27,826 bases of DNA from Bacteroidota bacterium (GTDB lineage Bacteria > Bacteroidota > Bacteroidia > Flavobacteriales > Flavobacteriaceae): contig JAEWJM010000023.1 of NCBI GenBank assembly GCA_023386585.1, forward strand, positions 1-27,826, in the 5' to 3' direction. Position 1 is the first letter of the stretch. Each line of letters starts with the position of its first letter. Positions 1 to 7,845 of this stretch are shown in pieces. The translations under genes and the position numbers were made by a program. The notes under the pieces were generated by a model. That model was not told where the DNA came from. It searched no databases and saw only the letters and a program-made list of their open reading frames with translations.

Positions 1-72
1 GACCTGACTGGGGCTCGAACCCAGGACCCCATCATTAAAAGTGATGTGCTCTACCAACTGAGCTATCAAGTC
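1..72 (-). tRNA. tRNA-Lys (anticodon UUU), cut by the window edge
   Basis: Read on the minus strand, the sequence folds as a full cloverleaf. The acceptor pairs GACTTGA with TCAGGTC (one G-T pair), the D-arm carries AGCTCAGTTGGTAGAGC, the anticodon stem pairs CATCA with TGATG around CTTTTAA, and the T-arm carries TTCGAGC. The anticodon TTT reads Lys codons. The discriminator base would lie just outside the window. The 72 visible bases are identical to the neighbouring copy, 26 bases away. Both copies appear to be read from the promoter at 197-228. Confidence 0.97.
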
Positions 73-98
73 CTAGCGTTAAGAAAAGGGTAATTTTG

Positions 99-171
99 TG
101 ACCTGACTGGGGCTCGAACCCAGGACCCCATCATTAAAAGTGATGTGCTCTACCAACTGAGCTATCAAGTC
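99..171 (-). tRNA. tRNA-Lys (anticodon UUU), second identical copy
   Basis: This is a complete 73-base cloverleaf with discriminator A at 99. The anticodon loop is CTTTTAA between five-base stem arms CATCA and TGATG. It is base-for-base identical to the copy at the window edge. The 3' CCA is not encoded, because CAA follows the discriminator. It is promoter-proximal in a two-gene tRNA transcript and may be followed by more copies beyond the edge. Confidence 0.98.
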
Positions 172-196
172 AATTTTCTTTTCTTCAACGCGGGTG

Positions 197-228
197 CAAA
201 TATAAGGTGTTATTATTTATTTATCAAA
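197..228 (-). promoter_or_regulatory. Bacteroidota-type promoter of the tRNA-Lys genes
   Basis: On the minus strand, TTTG (225-228) is followed after 20 bases by TATATTTG (197-204). This matches the Bacteroidota vegetative consensus TTG-N19/20-TAnnTTTG. Transcription would begin about 20 bases before the first tRNA. Confidence 0.8.
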
Positions 229-240
229 GCAAAATTCCTA

Positions 241-248
241 TAAATTTG
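241..248 (+). promoter_or_regulatory. Probable -7 element of aroK
   Basis: TAAATTTG fits TAnnTTTG and lies about 50 bases before the aroK ATG. I see no clear TTG at the -33 position, so this is only a half-match. It lies back-to-back with the tRNA promoter. Confidence 0.45.
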
Positions 249-297
249 GCTTTTTTGCAGCTTGAGGTTCAGCCTCCTGATAAATAGCGTTTTATTG

Positions 298-840
298 ATG
301 AAAAAAGTGATTCTCGCCGGATACATGGGCAGCGGGAAGTCGGCGACCGCGCAAATACTACAACAAATCACCGGTTTTGAGCTGATAAATCTCGATCGCC
401 TGATTGAACAAAAGGCAGGATTATCGGTTAATGATATTTTTGAGAAAAAAGGCGAGATATACTTCCGAAAGCTGGAACACGAATCGCTCAAAGATTGCCT
501 CGTACTGGATCAAAACGCCATACTCGACCTTGGTGGAGGAACTCCGTGCTACTACAATAACATGAAGGTAATCCTTGCTTCAGATACGATTTCATTTTAT
601 TTGAAAACGTCGATTGCCACACTTCAGTCACGTCTCGACAGGGAGCACTTTAGCCGGCCATTGCTCAAGAATTGCAGTTCGTCGGAGCTTACCGAATTTA
701 TTGCGAAGCATTTGTTCGAACGGCGTCCGTATTATGAAATGTGCAATCACACTGTTACAACTGACGACAAATCTCCGGCGCTCATAGCTGATGCCATCGC
801 GTCAATTTTACGCGAGGAAGGCGTAATTCCCGTCAGCTGA
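298..840 (+). CDS. aroK: Shikimate kinase
   Basis: A 180-residue cytoplasmic kinase that phosphorylates shikimate at the 3-hydroxyl with ATP, in the chorismate (aromatic amino acid) pathway. The P-loop GYMGSGKS is at residues 8-15. The shikimate-binding residues are visible: Asp33 in NLDRLIE, Arg57 in FRKLE, and the Gly79-81 triplet in DLGGGTP. The lid arginine is Arg120 (SRPLL). Length matches the family. I chose the ATG at 298 because MKKVILAGYMG is the normal N-terminus; an upstream in-frame TTG at 262 would add 12 unconserved residues. Its last 33 bases overlap the convergent phosphoribosyltransferase gene, with no room for a separate terminator. Confidence 0.95.
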   Translation: MKKVILAGYMGSGKSATAQILQQITGFELINLDRLIEQKAGLSVNDIFEKKGEIYFRKLEHESLKDCLVLDQNAILDLGGGTPCYYNNMKVILASDTISFYLKTSIATLQSRLDREHFSRPLLKNCSSSELTEFIAKHLFERRPYYEMCNHTVTTDDKSPALIADAIASILREEGVIPVS

Positions 841-1305
841 GAAAACGACCTGGACATGTTCTTTTAATGACGTGCTGAGTGAAATTCCTTTAAAGTCGGC
901 TTTGACCGGATATTTTTTGTGATTTCGATCTACCAGAACAGCGGTCTTGAATTTCTTCAGCGGCACATCCAGAAAATGGCGCACCCCATAAATAAGCGTC
1001 GTCCCAGAATTAAGGACATCATCCACTAATACCAAGGCTTTGTTTTTATATTCTGCGGCAGTGATTGAAGTTTCAACCGGCCGGTACGGGTTTTTCTTGT
1101 CGATTTTAACTTCACAAAGCGTCACCTGGATGCCCGAAATTTTCTCGAGCTCAACGGCAAGTTCCTGTGCAAACAGATAGCCATTCAAAGCAATCCCGGC
1201 GATGACTATTTGCCGCTCGTCAACGAAAGTTTCCCAAATCTGATAGGCGATCCGTTTAATTTTGTGATCGATTTCAATTGCGGATAAAATTATGTTTTCT
1301 GACAT
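808..1305 (-). CDS. PyrR-like phosphoribosyltransferase
   Basis: A 165-residue type I phosphoribosyltransferase. The PRPP-binding motif LVLVDDVLNSGTTL is at residues 91-104. The later block VLVDRNHKKYPVKADFKG resembles PyrR, the uracil phosphoribosyltransferase and pyr-operon attenuator of other bacteria. No pyrimidine gene is nearby, so a regulatory role cannot be inferred and the substrate base is unknown. The start codon shares one base with the stop of the upstream S4 gene (TGATG), which suggests translational coupling. The 3' end overlaps aroK by 33 bases. Another purine or pyrimidine salvage transferase is the main alternative. Confidence 0.85.
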   Translation of the reverse strand: MSENIILSAIEIDHKIKRIAYQIWETFVDERQIVIAGIALNGYLFAQELAVELEKISGIQVTLCEVKIDKKNPYRPVETSITAAEYKNKALVLVDDVLNSGTTLIYGVRHFLDVPLKKFKTAVLVDRNHKKYPVKADFKGISLSTSLKEHVQVVFSADGNYAFLA

Positions 1306-1700
1306 CAGTTGTCTTCTTTTTCAGTGTCGTCTTCAGTATCATTGCCGAACATGTCGAGGTCGCGGCGGTCTTTTTTTGTTGGACGGCCTTCGCCCGTTTT
1401 TCTGTAATGTTCTTTTGAAAACCTTAGCAGTTCCAGATGTTCAAATGCTTCGTCGGGAGTTTCATCCTTTCGGAAAATATCGACCAGCTTCGCCGAAACG
1501 CGGCTTTGCGGAATGTCGAGCACCGAGATTATCCTCGTAATTTGGTCTTTCCGGAACGTAATCCTGTCGCTGGGAAAAACTTCTTTTGAAGGCTTTGCCA
1601 CCTGTCCGTTGACCGTAACCTGGTTCTTCTTGCATGCCTCCGTAACCATGTTCCTTGTCTTATAATATCTCACGCACCACAGGTATTTATCGACCCTCAT
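1305..1700 (-). CDS. hslR: S4-domain RNA-binding protein, Hsp15 family
   Basis: A 131-residue basic protein that opens with an S4 fold, MRVDKYLWCVRYYKTR, followed by VTVNGQVAKPSKEV (residues about 28-41). This matches heat-shock protein 15, which binds 50S subunits carrying stalled nascent chains and helps recycle them. The C-terminal tail is charged, with KTGEGRPTKKDRRDLD and then an acidic end rich in D, E and T. The length is close to E. coli Hsp15. It is the first gene of a two-gene unit with the phosphoribosyltransferase. The family assignment is firm; the recycling role is transferred from E. coli. Confidence 0.85.
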   Translation of the reverse strand: MRVDKYLWCVRYYKTRNMVTEACKKNQVTVNGQVAKPSKEVFPSDRITFRKDQITRIISVLDIPQSRVSAKLVDIFRKDETPDEAFEHLELLRFSKEHYRKTGEGRPTKKDRRDLDMFGNDTEDDTEKEDN

Positions 1701-1781
1701 ATCATTTTTCTAAAAGTACGTTAATTAGCACACAAAAATAAATCAATATTGTATCTTGCGCACCTAATTTGCCTTGAAAAT

Positions 1782-2867
1782 ATGAATCATTTCCTGAGGA
1801 TTTCCTTATTTTTCTTCTTTGCCATTTCCGTCGTCAGCTGTAATAAAACCGACAATATCGGCCCTGTTCCGCTTCGGGACTATACCACTCAATATAATGC
1901 CGATATCGCAAAGATCGAAGAGTTTCTTCAAACACGCTCTTACACTGTCTTAAATCATCCGGGCTTTGCGGACGACCAGGATGTTACTTTTACGCAAATT
2001 CCAGATGGCGATACTTCGATGACTTCGATATGGAACAGCGGAAATCTGCTGGTACATATTTATCACGACTACTCGCACGATATCGATTATAAAATTTACT
2101 ATTTGAAGTTTCGCGACGGTGGAGGTGCGGCAAACGACAAACCATCGCCGACAAATGTCGATGGCGTACTGGCCGGCTACTCGGGAAGCTACATGTTTTC
2201 TGCAGCAAAGGACACTACGGCAGGGCCAACAACATCGGTAACCCGTCTGAAAACACATACTTTCGAATCGAATCCGTTTCCACAAGCGGTTCTGAGCCTC
2301 GAGAGCGCGATCCGCGGATGGAGCGAAATCTTTCCACAGTTTAAGGCAGGCGATTTTACTTCGGTAAGCGGGGAGCCAACTGCATACAGCGACTTCGGAG
2401 CCGGCGTTCTTTTTGTCCCGTCAGGATTGGGTTATTACAATCAGTCACAGAGTGCAATTCCGGCGTATTCACCGCTGATTTTTAGCTTTAAGCTTTTTGA
2501 AGTCACGCGGCTCGACCAGGATCAGGACGGGATTCCATCGTATCTTGAGGATTTGAACGGAGACGGATATATCCATGTTATTCCTGAAGGATTCGACAAT
2601 CCCGATGATACTGACGGCGATCTTGCACCGGATTATCTTGACCTTGACGACGACGCCGACCTTGTCCTGACAAAAGTCGAAACAAGAAGGCCGAAACTCA
2701 ACCCGGACGACCCGAACGAAGAATATACAAATTATCCTTTTAACGGCGCTGCAATAGACGATCCTTTAACACCGAACATCGATGAAACCAAAGGCGTTCC
2801 CGACTGCAGTGGCGACTTTTTTACGCCAACGAGACTCAGGAAATACCGCGATCCAGGCTGTCATTAA
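1782..2867 (+). CDS. FKBP-like outer-envelope lipoprotein with Asp-rich calcium-type repeats
   Basis: A 361-residue predicted lipoprotein. A hydrophobic signal ends in VVSC with the lipid-accepting Cys at residue 20. The middle resembles flavobacterial lipoproteins annotated as FKBP-type peptidyl-prolyl isomerases, with RGWSEIFPQFKAGD and GAGVLFVPSGLGYYN as the most recognisable stretches. Two acidic repeats follow near residues 243-262 and 275-293 (DQDQDGIPSYLEDLNGDGY and DDTDGDLAPDYLDLDDDAD). They look like thrombospondin type 3 calcium-binding loops. The ATG at 1782 puts the signal peptide at the N-terminus. Isomerase activity is inferred from the family only; the gene could be purely structural. 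It stands alone and ends at a strong terminator. Confidence 0.75.
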   Translation: MNHFLRISLFFFFAISVVSCNKTDNIGPVPLRDYTTQYNADIAKIEEFLQTRSYTVLNHPGFADDQDVTFTQIPDGDTSMTSIWNSGNLLVHIYHDYSHDIDYKIYYLKFRDGGGAANDKPSPTNVDGVLAGYSGSYMFSAAKDTTAGPTTSVTRLKTHTFESNPFPQAVLSLESAIRGWSEIFPQFKAGDFTSVSGEPTAYSDFGAGVLFVPSGLGYYNQSQSAIPAYSPLIFSFKLFEVTRLDQDQDGIPSYLEDLNGDGYIHVIPEGFDNPDDTDGDLAPDYLDLDDDADLVLTKVETRRPKLNPDDPNEEYTNYPFNGAAIDDPLTPNIDETKGVPDCSGDFFTPTRLRKYRDPGCH

Positions 2868-2871
2868 AAAT

Positions 2872-2902
2872 AAAAATCCCGTCAACCGACGGGATTTTTT
2901 TT
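2872..2902. terminator. Bidirectional rho-independent terminator
   Basis: AAAAATCCCGTC pairs with GACGGGATTTTT around an AACC loop, with A-rich and T-rich flanks on opposite sides. It lies between the convergent lipoprotein and transketolase genes and can stop both transcripts. Confidence 0.9.
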
Positions 2903-2917
2903 ATTAAAGCTTTGAAG

Positions 2918-3871
2918 TTATTTTCTCTTGACCACCTTCATTGCCGCTTCTGTAATGGCTTCATGGTTCAATCGGTACTTTGCCATCAATTGCTCGGGAG
3001 TTCCCGATTCTCCAAATGTATCGTTTACTGCAACGAATTCCTGCGGCGCCGGATTTTTCAACGCAAGCATTCTCGAAACGCTTTCGCCGAGTCCACCAAA
3101 AATGTTATGCTCTTCAGCCGTTACAACACATCCGGTCTTGCCAATCGACCTTAGCAAAGCTTCTTCATCAAGCGGCTTTATCGTATGGATATTGATCACT
3201 TCGGCCGAAATACCATTTTGTTCAAGCTCTTCTGCCGCGAGCAGCGCTTCCCAAACCAAATGTCCGGTCGCAACGATCGTCACGTCGGTTCCTTCGCTTA
3301 GTAGAATCGCTTTTCCAATTTGAAATGCTTCGTCGGCCGGAGTGAAATTCGGAACTACTGGTCGGCCAAAGCGCAGGTAAACTGGGCCATGATGATCGGC
3401 GATCGCAATTGTGGCCGCCTTCGTCTGATTGTAATCGCATGTATTGATCACGGTCATTCCCGGCAGCATTTTCATAAGTCCGATATCTTCCAGAATCTGA
3501 TGCGTTGCACCGTCTTCACCCAGGGTTAGTCCGGCGTGCGATGCGCAAATTTTTACGTTTTTGTCCGAATACGCGACCGATTGGCGAATCTGGTCGTAAA
3601 CGCGTCCGGTTGAAAAATTCGCGAACGTTCCCGTAAATGGGATTTTTCCGCCGATGGTAAGTCCTGCGGCAATTCCGATCATATTGGCTTCGGCGATCCC
3701 GATCTGGAAAAAGCGCTCCGGATGATTTTTTTTGAAGTCATCCATTTTAAGTGATCCGATCAGATCGGCACAAAGGGCGACTACATTTTCATTTTTCTGG
3801 CCCAGCTCGGTTAGTCCGGCCCCAAATCCCGAGCGCGTATCCTTGCTTCCTGTATTTGTATATTTTTTCAT
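2918..3871 (-). CDS. Transketolase, C-terminal subunit
   Basis: A 317-residue protein holding the pyrimidine-binding and C-terminal domains of transketolase. It transfers two-carbon units between sugar phosphates in the pentose phosphate pathway and needs the N-terminal partner encoded just upstream. Glu61 in FFQIGIAEANMIGIAAGL is the conserved glutamate that activates thiamine diphosphate. SHAGLTLGEDGATHQ (around residue 115) and YLRFGRP are further family blocks. The gap to the partner gene is 41 bases, so co-transcription is expected. DXS and pyruvate dehydrogenase E1-beta share the fold, but the partner and motif set favour transketolase. Confidence 0.93.
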   Translation of the reverse strand: MKKYTNTGSKDTRSGFGAGLTELGQKNENVVALCADLIGSLKMDDFKKNHPERFFQIGIAEANMIGIAAGLTIGGKIPFTGTFANFSTGRVYDQIRQSVAYSDKNVKICASHAGLTLGEDGATHQILEDIGLMKMLPGMTVINTCDYNQTKAATIAIADHHGPVYLRFGRPVVPNFTPADEAFQIGKAILLSEGTDVTIVATGHLVWEALLAAEELEQNGISAEVINIHTIKPLDEEALLRSIGKTGCVVTAEEHNIFGGLGESVSRMLALKNPAPQEFVAVNDTFGESGTPEQLMAKYRLNHEAITEAAMKVVKRK

Positions 3872-3912
3872 CAGAATAAATTCGAATCCGGCAAACCGCC
3901 GGCGTTTTTAAT

Positions 3913-4764
3913 TTAATAATCGCTCAGTTGTTCAAGCTCGTTTTGCATCATCGCCAGCTTGAGCTGATCGTCGTTTGGTGCCTTTCCGTGCCATGCGTGG
4001 CTGTGCATCATAAAATCGACGCCATTGCCCATTTCGGTATGGAGCAGGACGCAAACCGGGCTTCCTTTGCCTGTCAGTGACTTGGCTTCAGCCATTCCGG
4101 AAATTACAGCTTCGATGTCATTTCCGTTTTGGATTTCGATTACTTTCCAGTCGAACGCTTCAAATTTGGCGCGAATGCTTCCCATCGGCAGCACTTCGTC
4201 GGTTGACCCGTCAATTTGCTTTCCGTTGAGGTCGATCGTAGAAATCAGGTTGTCGACTTTCTTCGCAGAAGCGTACATGATCGCTTCCCAATTCTGGCCT
4301 TCCTGAAGTTCACCGTCGCCGTGCAGCGAATACACAAGATGATTGTCATTGTTGAGTTTTTTGGCTTGCGCCGCGCCGATGGCAACCGACATTCCCTGTC
4401 CGAGTGAACCCGACGCCACGCGTACTCCCGGAAGTCCTTCGTGCGTTGTTGGATGTCCCTGCAGCCTGGAGTTGATGTGGCGGAAAGTTGCCAGCTCCGA
4501 CACCGGAAAATAACCGCTTCTTGCCAGAACGCTGTAAAAAACCGGCGAAATGTGGCCATTGGAGAGGAAGAAAATATCTTCGCCGATGCCATCCATGTCG
4601 AAACCTTCCTTTCGGTCCATGATAACCTGGTAAAGTGCGACGAAAAATTCGGCGCAACCAAGCGAGCCTCCGGGATGTCCTGAGTTAACGGCGTGTACCA
4701 TTCTCAGGATGTCGCGCCGCACCTGTACGACCATGTTGTTGAGTTGTTGTGTGTTGTAGTTCAT
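3913..4764 (-). CDS. Transketolase, N-terminal subunit
   Basis: A 283-residue protein holding the pyrophosphate-binding domain. The thiamine diphosphate/magnesium motif runs from GDG at 149-151 to Asn180 (GDGELQEGQNWEA to IDLNG). Substrate and cofactor histidines are visible in NSGHPGGSLG (residues 28-36), LSNGHISP and HPTTHEG. The protein stops where single-chain transketolases continue into the second domain, which is the next gene. It follows a near-perfect Bacteroidota promoter at 4784-4813. The call is firm; the active enzyme is presumably a heterotetramer. Confidence 0.93.
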   Translation of the reverse strand: MNYNTQQLNNMVVQVRRDILRMVHAVNSGHPGGSLGCAEFFVALYQVIMDRKEGFDMDGIGEDIFFLSNGHISPVFYSVLARSGYFPVSELATFRHINSRLQGHPTTHEGLPGVRVASGSLGQGMSVAIGAAQAKKLNNDNHLVYSLHGDGELQEGQNWEAIMYASAKKVDNLISTIDLNGKQIDGSTDEVLPMGSIRAKFEAFDWKVIEIQNGNDIEAVISGMAEAKSLTGKGSPVCVLLHTEMGNGVDFMMHSHAWHGKAPNDDQLKLAMMQNELEQLSDY

Positions 4765-4783
4765 AAATAAAATTTAGACGCTG

Positions 4784-4813
4784 CAAAAATACTTGTTATT
4801 TGCCGATGCTCAA
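4784..4813 (-). promoter_or_regulatory. Promoter of the transketolase genes
   Basis: On the minus strand TTG (4811-4813) is followed after 19 bases by TATTTTTG (4784-4791). This is a full match to TTG-N19-TAnnTTTG. The 5' leader would be about 15-20 bases. GT39, upstream on the same strand, ends without a visible terminator, so some read-through is possible. Confidence 0.8.
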
Positions 4814-4870
4814 AGCAAGTTGTCAATACTTGTTAAGAAGCATCCGAATTTGATTCCGCCGGGAAATTTT

Positions 4871-6388
4871 TTACGGTTTGCCAAGCCGCTTGTGCCGCTC
4901 TTTTTCGATGAATGGCCTGATGTCGAATTTTGGTTTTGTACACAGATAGATTACGGTTGCGCGTTCCCTGGCGTACGGGCTCGTCACGGAATCCATGAGT
5001 CTGACCTCGCCGAAAGCTTGGCGTGCAGGCATGGGATTTTTTTCGTCATCGGCGGTTTCCTTGATCAATATGAGATTTTGAACAGGCCAATCGGGAAACC
5101 AGTTGATATAGTCGGCATTCATCGAAACAGCGCGCAGCCCTTGCACTTTTGTATAGAAGTTGACCGCGCCGGCCTCGCCGTAATTGTCACAGATGATCAG
5201 CGTATTTTGCTTGTCAGCGAGTGAAAGATAAGCGGCGTCGACTTTACCCGCCAATTCACTCCAGCCTAACATGTCGGCGAAATCCTGCGAAAGCAAATGT
5301 TCTTTGCCGTCCTCCCATCGGTGCATTTTAGCTTTGTCCGAAGATGATCTTTCGGCCATTTGTTCGGGGGAAAGAACAGGGTAAGCAAGTTTTATGATCA
5401 GAAAAAAGAACACAACGGGACAAATCAGCAATACCGGTTTTAAAAATTTACCTACGCGATTATGCAAAATGCTTTCCAGATAAACCGCACCGAATGCGAT
5501 TAGCACCGGATAAAGCCCAACCGAATAATATCCTTTTGCACTGCAGTAAATGAAAAGCGCGATTGTAAAAACGTACGTCCAGAACAGAAAGCGGTACGGT
5601 TTAAATTGTGGATTCCTGAAAAACGCGATAAAGGCAGCTATCAGGACGTAGATTGACCCGAAGAAGAAAAAAAGCTGCTCCTTTAAAAAATCGCCTCGAC
5701 TAAAATTGACCAATTGGGTTTCCTGCAACTCTTTCATGTGGGCAATTACCGGAAAATTGTGGGCGTACTGCCAGTAAAGATTTGGAAGCACAAGCACCAT
5801 CGCAAGCACCGCCGAAAAGTAAAGCCATTTGTTGGTGAATATTTCGCGGTTGGCAATCAGCATCGCAGGTACGAGCCCGATGAGCAGGAACAAAATGTTG
5901 TATTTGTTCAGGAATCCGAATGCGACTGCAACTGCAGAATAGAGCAACCATTTTGAGTTTTTGCTTTTGGAATATGCAGTGAGGAAATAAAACAGCAATG
6001 TCCAGAAGAAAATGTCGGCCGAATTGGGTTGGTACAGCATGTTTAACCGCAATAGTGCCGAGAATGTCACGGCAGTTAACCCGAGCGCGGTTGCGAAAAG
6101 TTTGCCATCAAGCAGGTCTATTATTTTCCAGACCAGGAACAGCGTCAAAGCACCGAACAGCGCCGGAAAGAATTTGACCCAGAAAACGCTTCCGCCAAGA
6201 AAAAGCAGGACTGCCGATGTCCATGACGTGAATGGTGGAACCGAAAAATAGCCCCACGCGAGGTGCCGGCCCTGATCGATGTGGAGGAATTCGTCGCGGT
6301 GGAGCTCGAATTGCGGCCCGATGATGGAATATTGAAGGATAAATTTTACTGCGACAAACAGCAGGAGCAAGGCGTATTTTTTCTTCAT
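4871..6388 (-). CDS. GT39-type membrane glycosyltransferase
   Basis: A 505-residue polytopic inner-membrane protein of the PMT/ArnT type (GT39-like, GT-C fold). These enzymes move a sugar from a polyprenyl-phosphate donor to a protein, lipid or glycan on the outer face of the membrane. The first helix is followed by the acidic loop motif HRDE at residues 30-33, where the family keeps its catalytic acid. About ten hydrophobic segments fill residues 5 to 345. The last 150 residues form a soluble periplasmic domain. The acceptor and donor are not predictable. No other glycan genes surround it, so it appears to be a lone gene. It starts 33 bases from a structured repeat. Confidence 0.85.
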   Translation of the reverse strand: MKKKYALLLLFVAVKFILQYSIIGPQFELHRDEFLHIDQGRHLAWGYFSVPPFTSWTSAVLLFLGGSVFWVKFFPALFGALTLFLVWKIIDLLDGKLFATALGLTAVTFSALLRLNMLYQPNSADIFFWTLLFYFLTAYSKSKNSKWLLYSAVAVAFGFLNKYNILFLLIGLVPAMLIANREIFTNKWLYFSAVLAMVLVLPNLYWQYAHNFPVIAHMKELQETQLVNFSRGDFLKEQLFFFFGSIYVLIAAFIAFFRNPQFKPYRFLFWTYVFTIALFIYCSAKGYYSVGLYPVLIAFGAVYLESILHNRVGKFLKPVLLICPVVFFFLIIKLAYPVLSPEQMAERSSSDKAKMHRWEDGKEHLLSQDFADMLGWSELAGKVDAAYLSLADKQNTLIICDNYGEAGAVNFYTKVQGLRAVSMNADYINWFPDWPVQNLILIKETADDEKNPMPARQAFGEVRLMDSVTSPYARERATVIYLCTKPKFDIRPFIEKERHKRLGKP

Positions 6389-6420
6389 GTTGGAGTTTAC
6401 GCGAATATAATTGGAATTTC

Positions 6421-6529
6421 GCGTGAGGGATGGAAGCGGCAGCCTTTTTTGAAAAAAAAGCTACAGCGTACAGCCCGGCGCCGCCCCGGGATTTTCCGGT
6501 AAAGGAAAAAGTTCGAGCGGCGGCACGCC
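6421..6529 (+). repeat. Structured dispersed element, copy C (GCGTG/CACGC subfamily)
   Basis: The ends pair as GCGTG (6421-6425) and CACGC (6524-6528). Inside, AGC-C-TTTTTT pairs with AAAAAAGCT leaving one bulged C, then ACAGCCCG follows, and GCCGCC pairs with GGCGGC before the closing strand. Copy D at 27348-27442 shares the opening GCGTGAGGGATG and the closing GGCGGCACGCC. The element sits between the divergent glycosyltransferase and tgt genes, upstream of the tgt promoter. Confidence 0.75.
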
Positions 6530-6577
6530 AAAATCTTAAATCGATTTTAATTTATGACGCAGCACGATTATATGCTT

Positions 6578-6585
6578 TATCTTTG
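6578..6585 (+). promoter_or_regulatory. Probable -7 element of tgt
   Basis: TATCTTTG matches TAnnTTTG and lies 18 bases before the tgt ATG. No clear TTG is present 19-20 bases upstream. Its position rules out the longer upstream start at 6430, because translation would then begin before the transcript. Confidence 0.55.
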
Positions 6586-6603
6586 GCGGCTGTAAAAATC
6601 ACT

Positions 6604-7734
6604 ATGCAATTTGACTTTATTGGCCGCGATGCGCAGACCAAGGCGCGGGCGGGAAAGATTACTACCGACCACGGAACGATTGAGACACCGATCTTCATGC
6701 CTGTTGGCACTGTGGCTTCGGTAAAAGGCGTTCATCAACGCGAACTTAAGGACGAAATCAATCCGGATATTATTCTTGGAAACACCTACCACCTTTATCT
6801 TCGGCCGCAAACCGAAATCCTGGAAAAGGCGGGCGGACTCCACAAATTCATGAATTGGGACCGGAATATCCTGACCGATAGCGGCGGATATCAGGTTTAT
6901 TCGCTTTCGGCAAACCGCAAGATCAAGGAAGAAGGCGTGAAGTTCAAATCGCACATCGACGGTTCGTACCACTTTTTTACACCCGAAAATGTAATGGAAA
7001 TCCAGCGCACGATTGGCGCCGATATTATAATGGCGTTCGATGAATGTACGCCTTACCCGTGCGATTTCCGCTATGCGCAGCGATCGATGCACATGACGCA
7101 CCGCTGGCTGGACCGCTGTATTTCGCATCTGGACAAGCTTCCGTACAAATACGGTTACGAGCAGTCGTTTTTTCCGATCGTACAGGGAAGTACGTACAAA
7201 GATCTTCGGGTGCAATCGGCCGAATACATTGCGAATACGAATCAGCAGGGAAATGCGATTGGAGGTTTATCGGTTGGTGAGCCTGCCGAAGAAATGTACG
7301 CGATGACGGAAATCGTTTGTGACATTCTTCCGGAAGACAAGCCGCGCTACCTGATGGGCGTGGGAACGCCGATTAACATTCTTGAAAATATCGCACTCGG
7401 AATTGACATGTTCGACTGCGTGATGCCGACGAGAAATGCGAGAAACGGAATGTTGTTTACTTCGCAGGGAACGATCAACATCAAAAATAAAAAATGGGAA
7501 GCCGATTTTTCGCCACTGGACGAAATGGGACATACTTTTGTTGACGTTGAATATTCGAAAGCGTACCTGCGGCACCTTTTCGCTGCCAACGAATACCTCG
7601 GAAAACAGATCGCGACGATTCACAACCTCGGGTTTTACATGTGGTTGGTGCGTGAAGCCAGAAAGCATATCTTAGCGGGTGATTTCAGGGAATGGAAAGA
7701 AAAGATGGTGAAACAGATGGATAACCGATTGTAG
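6604..7734 (+). CDS. tgt: tRNA-guanine transglycosylase (queuosine synthesis)
   Basis: A 376-residue enzyme that swaps guanine-34 for preQ1 in tRNAs for Asn, Asp, His and Tyr. The catalytic aspartates are Asp92 (TDSGGYQV) and Asp271 (FDCVMPTRNARNG). Substrate-pocket blocks GGLSVGEP and LMGVGTP are present. The usual zinc site is not intact: where homologues carry CxCxxC, this protein has Gly309, Thr311 and Asp314, while the histidine in TIHNL (His340) remains. Flanking residues still align (PLDE before, YSKAYLRHLF after). I start at ATG 6604, the conserved MQFDF N-terminus. The next gene is the LptF/G permease. Confidence 0.95.
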   Translation: MQFDFIGRDAQTKARAGKITTDHGTIETPIFMPVGTVASVKGVHQRELKDEINPDIILGNTYHLYLRPQTEILEKAGGLHKFMNWDRNILTDSGGYQVYSLSANRKIKEEGVKFKSHIDGSYHFFTPENVMEIQRTIGADIIMAFDECTPYPCDFRYAQRSMHMTHRWLDRCISHLDKLPYKYGYEQSFFPIVQGSTYKDLRVQSAEYIANTNQQGNAIGGLSVGEPAEEMYAMTEIVCDILPEDKPRYLMGVGTPINILENIALGIDMFDCVMPTRNARNGMLFTSQGTINIKNKKWEADFSPLDEMGHTFVDVEYSKAYLRHLFAANEYLGKQIATIHNLGFYMWLVREARKHILAGDFREWKEKMVKQMDNRL

Positions 7735-7739
7735 TAAAG

Positions 7740-7810
7740 GAGCAAGACGCAGGGTACAAGGCGCAAGGCTTATCTGCTCGGAACCCTGGACCCTGAACCC
7801 TGGCCCTGAG
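7740..7810 (+). repeat. Degenerate heptanucleotide array, two blocks
   Basis: Four units of about GYRCAAG (GAGCAAG, ACGCAGG, GTACAAG, GCGCAAG; 7740-7767) are followed after about 15 bases by four units of ACCCTGR (7783-7810, the last lacking its A). The period is 7 bp throughout. The array fills most of the tgt-permease spacer. An array with the same two-block order lies on the minus strand at 24354-24409. Confidence 0.8.
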
Positions 7811-7845
7811 TACTACGCCATTAAATTATGTAATTTTAAAATCGA

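Noticed and set aside
6430..6603. Upstream extension of tgt
   Set aside because: The added residues come from structured element C and precede the -7 box; the conserved N-terminus starts at 6604.
6577..7215. 212-residue open frame antisense to tgt
   Set aside because: It has no recognisable family blocks and lies wholly within a clear tgt gene; it is a shadow frame.
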